NCBI RefSeq assembly: GCF_943192905.1 | Contig: NZ_CALPCC010000017.1 | Coordinates: forward strand, 1 to 55,302 | Reading direction: 5' to 3' | Length of the DNA stretch: 55,302 bases | Source: Adlercreutzia murintestinalis | Lineage (GTDB): Bacteria > Actinomycetota > Coriobacteriia > Coriobacteriales > Eggerthellaceae | The notes under the pieces: model-generated | Databases searched by the model: none | What the model was told of the DNA's origin: nothing | The model's input: only the letters and a program-made list of their open reading frames with translations | Program-made: the position numbers and the translations under genes | Shown: in pieces, positions 1-8,655 of the stretch | Layout of the letters: each line of letters begins with the position of its first letter | Position numbering within the stretch: the stretch's first letter is position 1

Positions 1-66
1 GCGTCGCGCGCGACGCTCGCTCGTTCCGCTAGACTATAAAGGTTATGAAACCGATCGGAGGGTCCG

Positions 67-1380
67 ATGCCACAGCCTATCGTCGCCATCGTGGGGCGTC
101 CAAACGTGGGGAAGTCCACGCTCGTGAACCGCATCGCGCAAACATCCGATGCCATCGTGCACGAGATGCGTGGCGTTACGCGTGACCGTTCGTATCACCA
201 TGCTGATTGGAACGGCGTTGAGTTCATGTTGGTGGATACCGGCGGTATCGAGATAGCTACCGATGATGCCTTTCAAGCCTCCATCCGCGATCAGGCGCTC
301 CGCGCCGCTGAAGAGGCTGATGCGATCATCTTCCTCGTCGATGGCCGCACCGGTGTACTCACCGACGATGAAGAGGTAGCCCGTATTCTCCTGCGGGCTG
401 AGGCACCATCGTTCCTCGCGGTGAATAAGATGGACAATCCCGCGCGCGACGACGAGACCTGGGAATATTGGCAGCTGGGTATGGGGCAGCCGTGGCCGGT
501 CTCTGCGTTGCATGGACATGGGACGGGAGACTTGCTCGATGCGGTGGTGGCTGCGCTTCCCGCTGAGGCATCATCTCAGGACGAGACCGACGATGCGCTC
601 AATGTGGCCGTGATCGGGCGTCCGAATGCGGGGAAATCATCTCTAGTGAATCGTCTTACCGACAACGACCGCTCCATCGTGAGCCCGGTGGCGGGCACCA
701 CGCGCGATGCGATCGATACGCTGGTTGACCATGATGGCCGCCTGTATCGCATCGTCGACACCGCCGGGCTGCGGCGCAAGAGTCGCATCGATGAGTCGGT
801 CGAATACTACGGGTTCGTGCGCGCCATGCGCGCCATCGACCGGGCTGACGTGGCGCTTCTCGTGATGGATGGCACGCTTGGCGTGACCGGCGAGGATCAA
901 CGCGTTGCCAACTATGCTGCCGAGCGCGGTTGTGCGCTCGTCGTGGTGCTGAACAAATGGGATATCGTCGAAGGTCCCGAAGCGAAGGAGAAGGTGCGCT
1001 GCGATGTGGAAGACGAACTGCACTACATCTCCTATGCGCAGGTAGTGGCCCTCTCGGCGCTGACGGGCAAGAACGCCCATCGCATCTGGGATGCCATCGA
1101 TTCTGCGTATGCCAACTACGCGAAGACCATTCCCACCAGTCGCCTGAACGCATGGCTCGCGGAGATCCGCGAAGAGGGCCACACCGTTACGAAGGGCAAA
1201 GCCGTTTTGCGCATCAAGTACGTCACGCAGACGAGCGCGTGCCCGCCTTCGTTCTCGTTTTTCTGCAATCGACCCGATCTGGTCACTGACAATTACGAGC
1301 GATTCTTAGAGAACCGTTTACGACGCACGTTCGATCTGTCGGGTACCCCTATCCGCCTGCGGTTCAAGAAGAAGGATTGA
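67..1380 (+). CDS. der: Ribosome-assembly GTPase Der (EngA)
   Basis: Double-domain GTPase needed for 50S subunit maturation. Two complete G domains are visible: the first P-loop is GRPNVGKST near residue 10 with NKMD near 125, and the second is GRPNAGKSS near residue 184 with NKWD near 300. A C-terminal KH-like domain of about 110 residues follows and ends in a basic tail (RFKKKD). The 437-residue length is normal. The ATG is preceded by GGAGGG at a good distance. A TATAAA at 35-40 could be a -10, but no convincing -35 goes with it. The next gene, plsY, starts 2 bases after the stop, so the two are co-transcribed. Confidence 0.97.
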   Translation: MPQPIVAIVGRPNVGKSTLVNRIAQTSDAIVHEMRGVTRDRSYHHADWNGVEFMLVDTGGIEIATDDAFQASIRDQALRAAEEADAIIFLVDGRTGVLTDDEEVARILLRAEAPSFLAVNKMDNPARDDETWEYWQLGMGQPWPVSALHGHGTGDLLDAVVAALPAEASSQDETDDALNVAVIGRPNAGKSSLVNRLTDNDRSIVSPVAGTTRDAIDTLVDHDGRLYRIVDTAGLRRKSRIDESVEYYGFVRAMRAIDRADVALLVMDGTLGVTGEDQRVANYAAERGCALVVVLNKWDIVEGPEAKEKVRCDVEDELHYISYAQVVALSALTGKNAHRIWDAIDSAYANYAKTIPTSRLNAWLAEIREEGHTVTKGKAVLRIKYVTQTSACPPSFSFFCNRPDLVTDNYERFLENRLRRTFDLSGTPIRLRFKKKD

Positions 1381-1382
1381 CC

Positions 1383-2153
1383 ATGACCGGTGCGCTACTC
1401 ATGCTCGCGGCCCTGTTCGCGGTGAGCTTCCTGTTGGGGTCCATCCCGTGGGGGGTCATCGTGTCCAAGGTGTTTTTCAAGAAGGATATCCGCCATGAGG
1501 GGTCGGGCAATATCGGCGCCACGAATGCCGCTCGCGGCATGGGCCTCAAAGGCGGCGCTGCCGTGTTCGCTCTTGATGCGGGCAAAGGCGTGCTAGCAGG
1601 CGCTCTTGCGTGGTTGGTATGGGCGCCGCTTCTCTCGGGGGCGTTCGCAGACGATACCATCAGCTTGTTCGCGGGCATCTATGATGGCGCAGCGCCTGCT
1701 CATGCCGCCTTCGCCTCAGGGCAGGTGGTCGTTTTGTGCACCGCGGTAGCGTTTATCGGCTGCACGCTCGGACATATCTTCTGCCCCTGGTTGGGCTTGC
1801 GGGGAGGCAAGGGCATCTCGGTCGCATTCGGCTGTGAATTCTTCGCGCTCGGTCCGCTGGCAGCGCTCATCGACCTTGCGGTGTTCGCGGTGTTCGCGGT
1901 GAGCACGCGCTGGGTATCGCTCGGGTCGCTCATGGCAGCGGTGGCGGTGCCCATCATGAGCGTGTGGGTCTGCGGGGGTTGCTGGCCTGCCATGGTGCTC
2001 ATCGATGCGACCGCGGTTGTCGTCATATGGGCGCATCGGGGCAATATTCGGCGCCTGCTCAAAGGCGAGGAATCGAAGTTCGGTGCGAAGGGCAAGACTG
2101 CGGCGCGACCGCAGGCCTCGGATCGCTCTGCTGAGGATGCGGGCGCGCGCTGA
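1383..2153 (+). CDS. plsY: Glycerol-3-phosphate acyltransferase PlsY
   Basis: Integral membrane enzyme that transfers acyl from acyl-phosphate to glycerol-3-phosphate, the first step of phospholipid synthesis. Family motifs are clear: GSGNIGATNAAR near residue 40 and LGLRGGKGISVAFG near residue 140, among several hydrophobic helices. At 256 residues it is longer than the usual 200 or so. The excess is a loop of about 30 residues near 80-110 and a hydrophilic C-terminal tail. I chose the ATG at 1383 because GAAGGA lies 6 bases upstream; an in-frame TTG at 1377 overlaps that site. It fits with gpsA downstream, which supplies the acceptor substrate. Confidence 0.93.
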   Translation: MTGALLMLAALFAVSFLLGSIPWGVIVSKVFFKKDIRHEGSGNIGATNAARGMGLKGGAAVFALDAGKGVLAGALAWLVWAPLLSGAFADDTISLFAGIYDGAAPAHAAFASGQVVVLCTAVAFIGCTLGHIFCPWLGLRGGKGISVAFGCEFFALGPLAALIDLAVFAVFAVSTRWVSLGSLMAAVAVPIMSVWVCGGCWPAMVLIDATAVVVIWAHRGNIRRLLKGEESKFGAKGKTAARPQASDRSAEDAGAR

Positions 2154-2192
2154 GCGAGCATGTGCGCGATCGGGGAGAAAGGACAAGAGGGC

Positions 2193-3224
2193 ATGGGCAA
2201 GATCGCCATCATCGGATCGGGTTCGTGGGGCACCGCGCTTGCGCAGCTTCTCGCATGCAAAGGGTTTGATGTGGTTATGTGGACACGACGCCTCGAGCTT
2301 GCTGACGAGGTGAACGTCCGTCATACTAACCAGACCTACCTCGCCGATGCTTCGCTCGACGTGCGCATCCGTGCTACCACAGCGCTTTCAGAGGTGCTCG
2401 AAGGCGCCCTTGCCGCGGTCTTTGTGACCCCCTCGCGCTTCTTGCGGGCAACGGTCGAGGCTGCAGCTCCGTTCGTGCCTGCGCAGCTTCCCGTGGTCAT
2501 CTGCTCGAAGGGCGTTGAGGGCGAAAGCGGTTTGCTCGCCAGTCAGATGATGGCTGAGGTGCTGGGATACGCTGCGCGCATTGCGGTGCTTTCGGGCCCC
2601 ACGCATGCGGAAGAGGTCGTGCACGGCGTTCCGAGCGGTGCGGTATGCGCCTCGCAAGACGTGGCGACTGCGACGTTTTTTCGCGATCTGTTCGCTACCG
2701 ATACCTTCCGCACCTATACCTCCGAGGACATCGTGGGCGTGGAGCTATGCGCGGCGTTCAAGAACGTCATCGCCATCGCGGTTGGCGTATCGTATGGCAT
2801 GGGGTATGGCGACAACACGGCTGCTATGATCGTCACCCGCGGCTTGGCCGAGATGAGCCGCATGGTGGTGGCGTGCGGCGGCACCGCGCTCACCTGCATG
2901 GGGCTTGCCGGTGCGGGAGACATGGTGGTCACGTGCATGTCGCAGCACTCGCGCAATCGCCGTTTCGGCCAGTACTACCTGGCGCAGGGCAAGACGCTCG
3001 CCGATTTTGAATCCGATACGCATATGGTGGTGGAAGGGGCGCAGGCTGCGCGCAGCTTGCGGGTGCTCCAAGAGCGCCATGGGGTTGACCTGCCGCTGAC
3101 CGATGCGGTGCGCAAGATCGTTTGGGAGGGGTCCGATCCAGCCCTTGAGGCGCGCGTGTTGGTCGATCGGCCGCTCAAGGATGAGATATACGGCATGGAG
3201 TCGTACTCGCAAGCCAAGGCATAA
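2193..3224 (+). CDS. gpsA: NAD(P)H-dependent glycerol-3-phosphate dehydrogenase
   Basis: Cytosolic enzyme that reduces dihydroxyacetone phosphate to glycerol-3-phosphate, the substrate of PlsY encoded just upstream. The Rossmann nucleotide motif GSGSWGTALA is at residues 8-17. The substrate/catalytic region AAFKNVIAIAVG follows near residue 188, and the helical C-terminal domain is complete. The ATG at 2193 is preceded by AGAGGG; an in-frame ATG at 2160 would add 11 unlikely residues. Length is 343 residues, normal for the family. An inverted repeat follows the stop codon. The der-plsY-gpsA order is widespread in Gram-positive bacteria. Confidence 0.96.
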   Translation: MGKIAIIGSGSWGTALAQLLACKGFDVVMWTRRLELADEVNVRHTNQTYLADASLDVRIRATTALSEVLEGALAAVFVTPSRFLRATVEAAAPFVPAQLPVVICSKGVEGESGLLASQMMAEVLGYAARIAVLSGPTHAEEVVHGVPSGAVCASQDVATATFFRDLFATDTFRTYTSEDIVGVELCAAFKNVIAIAVGVSYGMGYGDNTAAMIVTRGLAEMSRMVVACGGTALTCMGLAGAGDMVVTCMSQHSRNRRFGQYYLAQGKTLADFESDTHMVVEGAQAARSLRVLQERHGVDLPLTDAVRKIVWEGSDPALEARVLVDRPLKDEIYGMESYSQAKA

Positions 3225-3227
3225 GGC

Positions 3228-3263
3228 GAGCCCCTCGCTGTTAAGGGGGTGAGCGAGGGGCTC
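3228..3263 (+). terminator. Long inverted repeat after gpsA, possible terminator
   Basis: A perfect 12-bp inverted repeat (GAGCCCCTCGCT and its complement) encloses a 12-base loop 3 bases after the gpsA stop codon. No T-run follows, so it is not a textbook intrinsic terminator. It may act as a 3' end-stabilising hairpin or a termination aid. Confidence 0.5.
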
Positions 3264-3530
3264 TCGCTGGCGGGCCGTCTTGCACAAGGTTTGGGAGGAG
3301 AAGAGGATTCACGCACAAGACGCGTGACAGCCCGTTAGCTTCAACCCAGTGCTGCGCTCGAAAGCACCAGCACGATCATCTTACGCGCTTGGCACAGGTG
3401 ATCTGCGGCATGTTCGATTCGGTTTCCGTCCGGTCTTTGGCTCGTTACGCATCCGACACTGTCAGCGGTGGATGCTGCCCGGTCAGCCATGCTCTCTGTC
3501 GGGTGATGCTCCTGTTACCCATTCGGCTCT
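3264..3530. other. Intergenic stretch without recognisable gene
   Basis: This stretch lies between the gpsA hairpin and the stop of the leftward MGMT-fold gene; with the hairpin the gap is 306 bases. Short open frames cross it, but none has a ribosome binding site, plausible composition or a recognisable product. I see no tRNA or small-RNA fold here. Confidence 0.5.
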
Positions 3531-3998
3531 TTAGGCGAAAGAGCGCTCGAGCTTGCGAAGCGCTGCGCGCAGTTGCGCGGCTCTATCGGTATCGACCGTG
3601 CGTCCCGATGCGGAGGTCACGCGATGTGCAGGAATCAGGATGGCGAGGGGATTGCTGCTGACGGCCTGTCCGACCGCGCGGTTCGCATTGGGGCGGCCGA
3701 TGACGTGGGCGATATGGGTTGCGGTGCGCACTTGCCCATAAGGGATATCACCGATGGCCTGCCAAACCTCTTTCTGGAAGAGCGTACCCTCTACGAGAAG
3801 ATCGACGGTGAACGAGGTGCGCTTGCCCGCGAAATACTCGAGCAGTTGATCAGCGCACGCGTTCGTCGCCGCGCTTGGGCGCCTCTCTCCTTCAAAGGCA
3901 AGATGGCCGAGCGCAACGCGGTAGATGCGTTCGCGCTCGCCGCCGATCGTGAGTGGCCCGTAGGGCGTTCGGTACGTGAAATAGGTGCGGGAGCGCAT
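3531..3998 (-). CDS. MGMT-fold protein lacking the acceptor cysteine (alkyltransferase-like)
   Basis: This 155-residue protein aligns end to end with O6-alkylguanine-DNA alkyltransferases, including the N-terminal domain and the helix-turn-helix (RPNANRAVG, residues 102-110, keeping the arginine finger R107). The active-site PCHR is PAHR here: alanine 124 replaces the methyl-accepting cysteine (codon GCA at 3629-3627). The base-flipping tyrosine position is alanine 93 (RTATHIA), and the glycine-rich segment that normally follows HRV is replaced by VDTDRAAQ. It cannot be a suicide alkyltransferase. Cysteine-less alkyltransferase-like proteins are known DNA-lesion sensors, but they usually keep the tyrosine. 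AGGAGG lies upstream of the ATG, and a TATAAT -10 is at 4039-4034 on this strand. Confidence 0.8.
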   Translation of the reverse strand: MRSRTYFTYRTPYGPLTIGGERERIYRVALGHLAFEGERRPSAATNACADQLLEYFAGKRTSFTVDLLVEGTLFQKEVWQAIGDIPYGQVRTATHIAHVIGRPNANRAVGQAVSSNPLAILIPAHRVTSASGRTVDTDRAAQLRAALRKLERSFA

Positions 3999-4033
3999 CG
4001 TAGGAGCATCCTCCTATCATCTTCGATGGAAGA

Positions 4034-4039
4034 ATTATA
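4034..4039 (-). promoter_or_regulatory. -10 box for the MGMT-fold gene
   Basis: A perfect TATAAT reads leftward 36 bases before the ATG of the MGMT-fold gene. I see no convincing -35 at 16-18 bases, so only the -10 is proposed. Confidence 0.45.
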
Positions 4040-4104
4040 GCAGTGGTGTGCGGCGCTCTTTGCATTAGAATGAAACATATCCGACGCTCTCAGAAAGGAT
4101 ATTC

Positions 4105-4797
4105 GTGTTCACACCTGTTCGCATATGCCCCTCCATCCTCTCAGCTGACTTCGCGCATCTCGGCGATGATGTGGCTACTGTGGCGGCAGCGGGCGCAGGA
4201 TACATCCACATTGACGTGATGGATGGCCATTTCGTTCCCAATCTGACGATGGGGGTACCGGTGGTCAAGCAGCTCAAGCGGTGCACGGATGTGCCGCTCG
4301 ATGTGCACTTGATGATCAGCAATCCGCTCACGCAGTTGCCGTGGTTCATCGAAGCAGGCGCCGACATGCTCACCGTGCACGCTGAGGCGGTTGATGAGCA
4401 GGGGCTCGCGGATGCGGTGCGCCTGATCCGCGATGCTGGCGTGCAAGCGGCGGTCGCGGTGAAGCCCGCCACGCCCATATCGGCTGTTGCCCCTGTGATC
4501 GAAGAGGTCGATATGGTGCTGGTGATGAGCGTAGAGCCGGGGTTTTCGGGTCAGAGCTACCTTGAGGGGTCCGAGGACAAGGTGGCAGAGGTCGTGCGCA
4601 TGGCGCGCGAGCGCGGGTGCGCGCCTTTGATCCAGGTTGACGGCGGTATCGGTAGGGAGACCGCTCCGCGCGTCTGTGCGTGCGGGGCCGATCTTCTGGT
4701 ATGCGGAAATGCCGTGTTCGGCGCTGACGATCCTGCCCAGGCACTGCGCGATATCCAGACGTGTGGGCAGCGCGCGCGGAAGGAAGGTGCTGCGTGA
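4105..4797 (+). CDS. rpe: Ribulose-phosphate 3-epimerase
   Basis: TIM-barrel enzyme that interconverts ribulose-5-phosphate and xylulose-5-phosphate in the pentose phosphate pathway. Signature segments are present in order: PSILSADF near residue 10, HIDVMDGHFVPNLT near 35 (metal-binding His and Asp), VHLMI near 70, VMSVEPGFSGQ near 137 and VDGGI near 175. Length is 230 residues, normal. The start is GTG, with AGAAAGGA 5 bases upstream; no later start fits the conserved N terminus. The stop codon overlaps the ATG of the cysteine desulfurase gene by one base, so translation of the two is coupled. Confidence 0.96.
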   Translation: MFTPVRICPSILSADFAHLGDDVATVAAAGAGYIHIDVMDGHFVPNLTMGVPVVKQLKRCTDVPLDVHLMISNPLTQLPWFIEAGADMLTVHAEAVDEQGLADAVRLIRDAGVQAAVAVKPATPISAVAPVIEEVDMVLVMSVEPGFSGQSYLEGSEDKVAEVVRMARERGCAPLIQVDGGIGRETAPRVCACGADLLVCGNAVFGADDPAQALRDIQTCGQRARKEGAA

Positions 4798-5996
4798 TGT
4801 CTGAGGATATGATCTACCTTGACTATGCTGCCACCGCTCCGCTGCGACCTGAGGCGCTGGCGGCTATGGAGCCGTACCTCACCGCGGGCCGTACCGGCAT
4901 GACAACGCAGGCTAACCCCAATTCGCTCCATTCGGCCGGGCGAGCAGCATTTCGCGCATTGGAAGAGGCACGGGCTGAGGTAGCGAAAGCCTTAGGCGCC
5001 GCCCGCCCCGACGAGGTGGTCTTCACCTCGGGAGCAACCGAGGCGGATAACGCAGCCATCGCCGGTCTTACGTTCTCGGCGAATCGGCGCATGTTCGATA
5101 GCGGCAAAGCGGATTCCAAGGCCCACGTCATCGTCTCTGCCATCGAGCATGATGCCGTGCTTTGTCCGGCGCGTCATCTGGCTTACCAGGGATTCGAGGT
5201 CGACTTCATCAAGCCGACGCGCGCGGGATTCGTCGATGTTGAAGCGGTGCGCGACGCGTTCAAGCCGAATACGGTGCTGGTATCGGTGCAGGCAGCCAAC
5301 TCAGAGGTGGGCAGCGTGCAACCGGTGCGGCAGCTGGCCGATCTCGCCCATGCGCATGGTGCGCTCTTTCACACCGATGCTACGCAGGCGCTCGGGAAGG
5401 TGCCGGTCGATGTGCGGGCCTGGGACTGCGATGCTGCGTCCTTCAGCGCGCATAAGATCGGCGGTCCGAAAGGGTGCGGCGCTCTGTATCTGCGCGCACG
5501 CACGCCCATGCAGCCCCAAGCGCTCGGTGGCGGACAGGAAGGCTCGAAGCGCAGTGGCACGCAGGACGTGTGCAGCATCGTGGGTTTCGCCGCCGCTCTA
5601 CGCACAGCCGTTGCCCACCAGCAGCAGGAGAGCGCCCGCTTGATGCGCCTGCGCGATCGCATCTACGGGGCGGTGCAGAACATGGCACGCGTGGTGCCCA
5701 CGGTGCCGGTTGAGGCGGGCTCGCTCGATTATCTGCCCAACATCGTGAATCTCATGGTGCCGGGCATTGAGAGCAATACGCTGGTCTTGCGCTTCGATAT
5801 GCTGGGGATCGAGGTATCCGGTGCCAGTGCGTGCGCATCGAACTCATTGGAGCCAAGTCATGTGCTGCGCGCCCTGGGCATCTCAGACGACGAAGCGCAG
5901 TGCGAGTTGCGCGCATCCATGGGTTGGGATACCACCGATGCCGATGTGGAGGCGTTCTTGGATACGCTGCCGCGCGTGATCGAGTGGAGGCGGTAG
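4797..5996 (+). CDS. Cysteine desulfurase (NifS/IscS family)
   Basis: PLP enzyme that moves sulfur from cysteine onto its own cysteine for Fe-S cluster assembly or tRNA thiolation. The N terminus has the family YLDYAATAPLRPEAL. The substrate-pocket segment TSGATEADN is near residue 82, and the PLP lysine is in FSAHKIGGPKGCGAL near residue 220. The catalytic cysteine loop SGASACASNSLEPSHVL is near residue 342 and resembles the long-loop IscS/NifS group. Length is 399 residues. AAGGAAGG precedes the ATG, which overlaps the rpe stop. No IscU, SufE or MnmA gene is adjacent, so the sulfur acceptor is not known from context. Confidence 0.93.
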   Translation: MSEDMIYLDYAATAPLRPEALAAMEPYLTAGRTGMTTQANPNSLHSAGRAAFRALEEARAEVAKALGAARPDEVVFTSGATEADNAAIAGLTFSANRRMFDSGKADSKAHVIVSAIEHDAVLCPARHLAYQGFEVDFIKPTRAGFVDVEAVRDAFKPNTVLVSVQAANSEVGSVQPVRQLADLAHAHGALFHTDATQALGKVPVDVRAWDCDAASFSAHKIGGPKGCGALYLRARTPMQPQALGGGQEGSKRSGTQDVCSIVGFAAALRTAVAHQQQESARLMRLRDRIYGAVQNMARVVPTVPVEAGSLDYLPNIVNLMVPGIESNTLVLRFDMLGIEVSGASACASNSLEPSHVLRALGISDDEAQCELRASMGWDTTDADVEAFLDTLPRVIEWRR

Positions 5997-5998
5997 CC

Positions 5999-6814
5999 GT
6001 GGAGCTCATAAACACGCATTGTCATTCCCGGTATTGCGGGCATGGTGAAGGCGAGGTCGCTGCCTATGCTGACGCAGCTGCTGCGGCGGGCATCACCACG
6101 CTGGCCTTCACAGAGCACTATCCACTCAGCTCCGCCTTCGATCCCGATGCCTACCTTTCAGTGCCGAAGGCGGATATGCGCGCCTATGAGCAGGCGGTCC
6201 TTGATGCGCGGGCGACACACGATGACATGGAGATCCTGCTCGGCATCGAGCTCGATTACCTAGCCGATACCGACGATCGCGATTTGGCCGCTGCGAATCT
6301 TGAGCGCTTCGATCTTATCTTGGGATCGGTGCATTTCGTTGACCGGTGGCCCTTCGACGATCCGGCGCAGCGCGGGGTGTGGGAAGAGCCTGGCGCGCCC
6401 GAGCGCATCTGGAGCCGCTATGCTGAACTGTGGTGCGAGGCTGCAAGCGACCCATCGCTTCCCTTTGATGTGATGTCGCACCCCGACCTGCCCAAGAAGT
6501 TCGCCTTCTATCCGCAGTTCCCGCTCGATGCGCTCTATCAGCGCATGGCCGAGGCGGCTGCTGCGGGTGGGCGCATGATAGAGGTGAACACCTCGGGCAC
6601 CTACTACGCGTGCAAGGAGATGTTTCCCGCTCCGCAGCTCTTGCGCGCATTCTGCCGAGCAGGGGTGCCGTGCACGGTGGGTACCGATGCTCATACGCCA
6701 GCCCACGTGGCGCGTGATATCGAACGCGCCTATGCGCTCATGAGGGATGCGGGTTACCGCCAGGTCACCGTTGCGACGCTTGGCGGCGATCGGCGCGTTC
6801 TCGCTCTAGACTGA
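5999..6814 (+). CDS. PHP-domain phosphatase, probably histidinol-phosphatase type
   Basis: Member of the PHP metal-dependent phosphoesterases. The metal ligands appear in family order: NTHCHSRYCGH (residues 4-14), FTEHYPL near 38, GIELDYL near 80, GSVHFVDRWPF near 105, MSHPDL near 158 and GTDAHTP near 230. These motifs fit histidinol-phosphatase HisK-type enzymes. There are no other his genes nearby, so a different sugar- or polyol-phosphate substrate is possible. The start is the GTG at 5999, with GGAGG 8 bases upstream inside the end of the desulfurase gene. The predicted protein has 271 residues. Confidence 0.85.
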   Translation: MELINTHCHSRYCGHGEGEVAAYADAAAAAGITTLAFTEHYPLSSAFDPDAYLSVPKADMRAYEQAVLDARATHDDMEILLGIELDYLADTDDRDLAAANLERFDLILGSVHFVDRWPFDDPAQRGVWEEPGAPERIWSRYAELWCEAASDPSLPFDVMSHPDLPKKFAFYPQFPLDALYQRMAEAAAAGGRMIEVNTSGTYYACKEMFPAPQLLRAFCRAGVPCTVGTDAHTPAHVARDIERAYALMRDAGYRQVTVATLGGDRRVLALD

Positions 6815-6846
6815 TCGTATCGATCAGAGACGGCGTTATGCGCCGT
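6811..6846 (+). terminator. Two small consecutive hairpins after the PHP gene
   Basis: CTGATCG/CGATCAG (7 bp, 3-base loop) is followed at once by ACGGCG/CGCCGT (6 bp, 5-base loop). No strong T-run follows. They may attenuate transcription between the PHP gene and the NIF3-family gene. Confidence 0.35.
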
Positions 6847-6872
6847 GTGCCGGTTGTTCTAAGGAGCATGAG

Positions 6873-7757
6873 ATGGATCAGGAAAGAACGAAGGACGCTA
6901 TCCAGAAGCGGCGCTCGCCGTTGCCCGCTCGCGCAGCGAAGCGCATGACGGTGGGCGATCTGGAAGGAGCGCTGCTCGCTGAGTTTCCGGCCGCAGATGC
7001 GGAGAGCTGGGATAGAACGGGGCTGTACGTGGGGGAGGCTGCGGTGCCCGTTCGCACGGTCGCGGTGGCCCTCGATGCGACGGTCGCGGCCATTGCTCAG
7101 GCGGCGAGCGCGGGCGCGCAGGTGCTCATCACGCATCACCCGGCGTATCTGAGCGCCCCTGACGCCTTCGCGCCGGAGCCTTCGGCGGCGTTGAGCCCGG
7201 GCGCTGCGGTGTTCGCGGCAGTGCGCAACGGTGTGGCTCTCATGGATTTCCATACGGCGCTTGATGCGAGCAAGCGCGGCAACGAAGCATTGCCAGCGCT
7301 TTTGGCATTGCAGGCAACGGGGCGGGTGGTTCGTCCGATCGCGCCGAGAAGCCATAAGGGATACGGGCAGATCTGCAAGACGAAGCAGAGAGATCTGACC
7401 GTGCAACAGCTTGCCGCTCGGTGCACCTCGGTGTTCGGACGCGTTCCGCGCGTATGGGGCGCTCCCGACGCGCCGGTATCTACGGTGGTCACTGCCACGG
7501 GTAGTGCGAACGGCATGGGAACCGATGTGCTCGCTGCGAAGGCTCAGTGTCTGATCTGTGGCGAATTGCGCTACCATGAGGCGCTCGATCTCTCGCAAGC
7601 CGGCCTCGCTCTGATCGAGCTGGGGCACGATGTGAGCGAGTTGCCGCTGGTAGCGGTCTTGGCTGACGCGGTGGCCAAGGCGGGCGTACCGCGCGATGCC
7701 ATCATGGTCATCGACCAATCGGAGAATTGGCACTATCCCGAAGCCATCCGCCTTTAG
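6873..7757 (+). CDS. NIF3-family dinuclear metal protein (GTP cyclohydrolase I type 2 fold)
   Basis: Widely conserved metal-binding hexamer of uncertain function. Visible metal-site motifs are ITHHPAYL near residue 89, DFHTALDASKRG near 125, GELRYHEALDL near 229, and ELGHDVSELP near 247, which supplies the late His. The first 25 residues or so are a basic extension. The whole protein is 294 residues, with no large central insert. AAGGAG lies 6 bases before the ATG. It is followed by the zinc-ribbon coiled-coil gene, a pairing conserved across Actinobacteria and Firmicutes. Confidence 0.9.
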   Translation: MDQERTKDAIQKRRSPLPARAAKRMTVGDLEGALLAEFPAADAESWDRTGLYVGEAAVPVRTVAVALDATVAAIAQAASAGAQVLITHHPAYLSAPDAFAPEPSAALSPGAAVFAAVRNGVALMDFHTALDASKRGNEALPALLALQATGRVVRPIAPRSHKGYGQICKTKQRDLTVQQLAARCTSVFGRVPRVWGAPDAPVSTVVTATGSANGMGTDVLAAKAQCLICGELRYHEALDLSQAGLALIELGHDVSELPLVAVLADAVAKAGVPRDAIMVIDQSENWHYPEAIRL

Positions 7758-7803
7758 TGGTATAGTTGAAGGAGATACCGTACTGCGAAGGGATGGTCAG
7801 CGT

Positions 7804-8526
7804 ATGCAGGCGAAGATGGATGATCTGGACAGATTGCTCGAGGCACAAGGATTCGATCTTCAGATCATCCATCTCAAGAAGCAGCTGGCCGAGCTGCCGC
7901 AGCCTGCGCGCATCGCTGATGCGCGCTCTAAACGTCAAGCGCTCCAGAAGAAAGCCGATCAGGTCGCAGCTCTGCGCAAAGATGCCGAGCGGCGTCTGAC
8001 GCGCATTGCCGATGAGGACGCATCGCTTGAGAAGAAGCAAAATGGCGTGCAGGCGGCCATCGACTCCGCACAGGGCGATTACCGCAACGTAGAGGCCCGC
8101 ACTAAGGAGCTGGCCGGGATTGCGCGGCGCCGCGAGACCCTTGAAGCGGAGCGAGCGGAGGCGGATGCGGAACTTGCCAAGATCGCCGCATTGCATCAGC
8201 AGGTTTGTGCGGCGCTCGATGAGATCGATCGTCTTGAGGCCCACGCGATCCAGGAATATCAGCAGCAGGGAGGCGCTCTCAAGAAGAGCGAGGCGGATCT
8301 CATCGCTAAGCGCGATGCGCTGCTTGACAAGGTGGATGCAGAGGTCGTGGAAGCATATCGAAAGACTGCCGAGCGTTTGGGCAGCATTGCTCTGGGCGTT
8401 CTCGAAGAGGATCGATGCGGCGTGTGCCGCTCGGTCATCGATGGCGGCCGTCTCATCGATCTGAAGAATCAGGCGCCGCTTGGTGTGTGCCCTTCCTGCA
8501 AGCGGTTGCTCATCATCAAGTCATAG
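7804..8526 (+). CDS. Coiled-coil protein with C-terminal zinc ribbon (COG1579 type)
   Basis: Predicted protein of 240 residues. Residues 5-190 are a near-continuous charged coiled coil. The C terminus has a four-cysteine ribbon, CGVC near residue 205 and CPSC near 231, followed by KRLLIIKS. The family is conserved but its role is unsettled; a nucleic-acid or membrane-tether role has been suggested. I chose the ATG at 7804 because GAAGGGA precedes it; an ATG at 7816 is also possible. The gene follows the NIF3 gene and ends at a terminator shared with the oppositely oriented rpmB. Confidence 0.85.
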   Translation: MQAKMDDLDRLLEAQGFDLQIIHLKKQLAELPQPARIADARSKRQALQKKADQVAALRKDAERRLTRIADEDASLEKKQNGVQAAIDSAQGDYRNVEARTKELAGIARRRETLEAERAEADAELAKIAALHQQVCAALDEIDRLEAHAIQEYQQQGGALKKSEADLIAKRDALLDKVDAEVVEAYRKTAERLGSIALGVLEEDRCGVCRSVIDGGRLIDLKNQAPLGVCPSCKRLLIIKS

Positions 8527-8607
8527 CGCGAGCCATCAGCGCTCCCGTCATCAGGATGCCAGTACTGAAGCGCTCGCAGCGTGCATGCTGATCAGGTGCT
8601 CAGACAT

Positions 8608-8636
8608 AAAAAAAGGACCCCAGCGGGTCCTTTTTT
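8608..8636. terminator. Bidirectional intrinsic terminator
   Basis: Seven A, the stem GGACCC, loop CAGC, the stem GGGTCC, then six T. The symmetric A and T tracts allow it to stop both the rightward zinc-ribbon transcript and the leftward rpmB transcript. Confidence 0.93.
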
Positions 8637-8655
8637 CGTTGTGGCGGAGCCTCTG

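Noticed and set aside
3349-3534. Short rightward open frame between gpsA and the MGMT-fold gene
   Set aside because: No ribosome site, odd composition and no recognisable domain; the longer frame overlaps a clear gene on the other strand.
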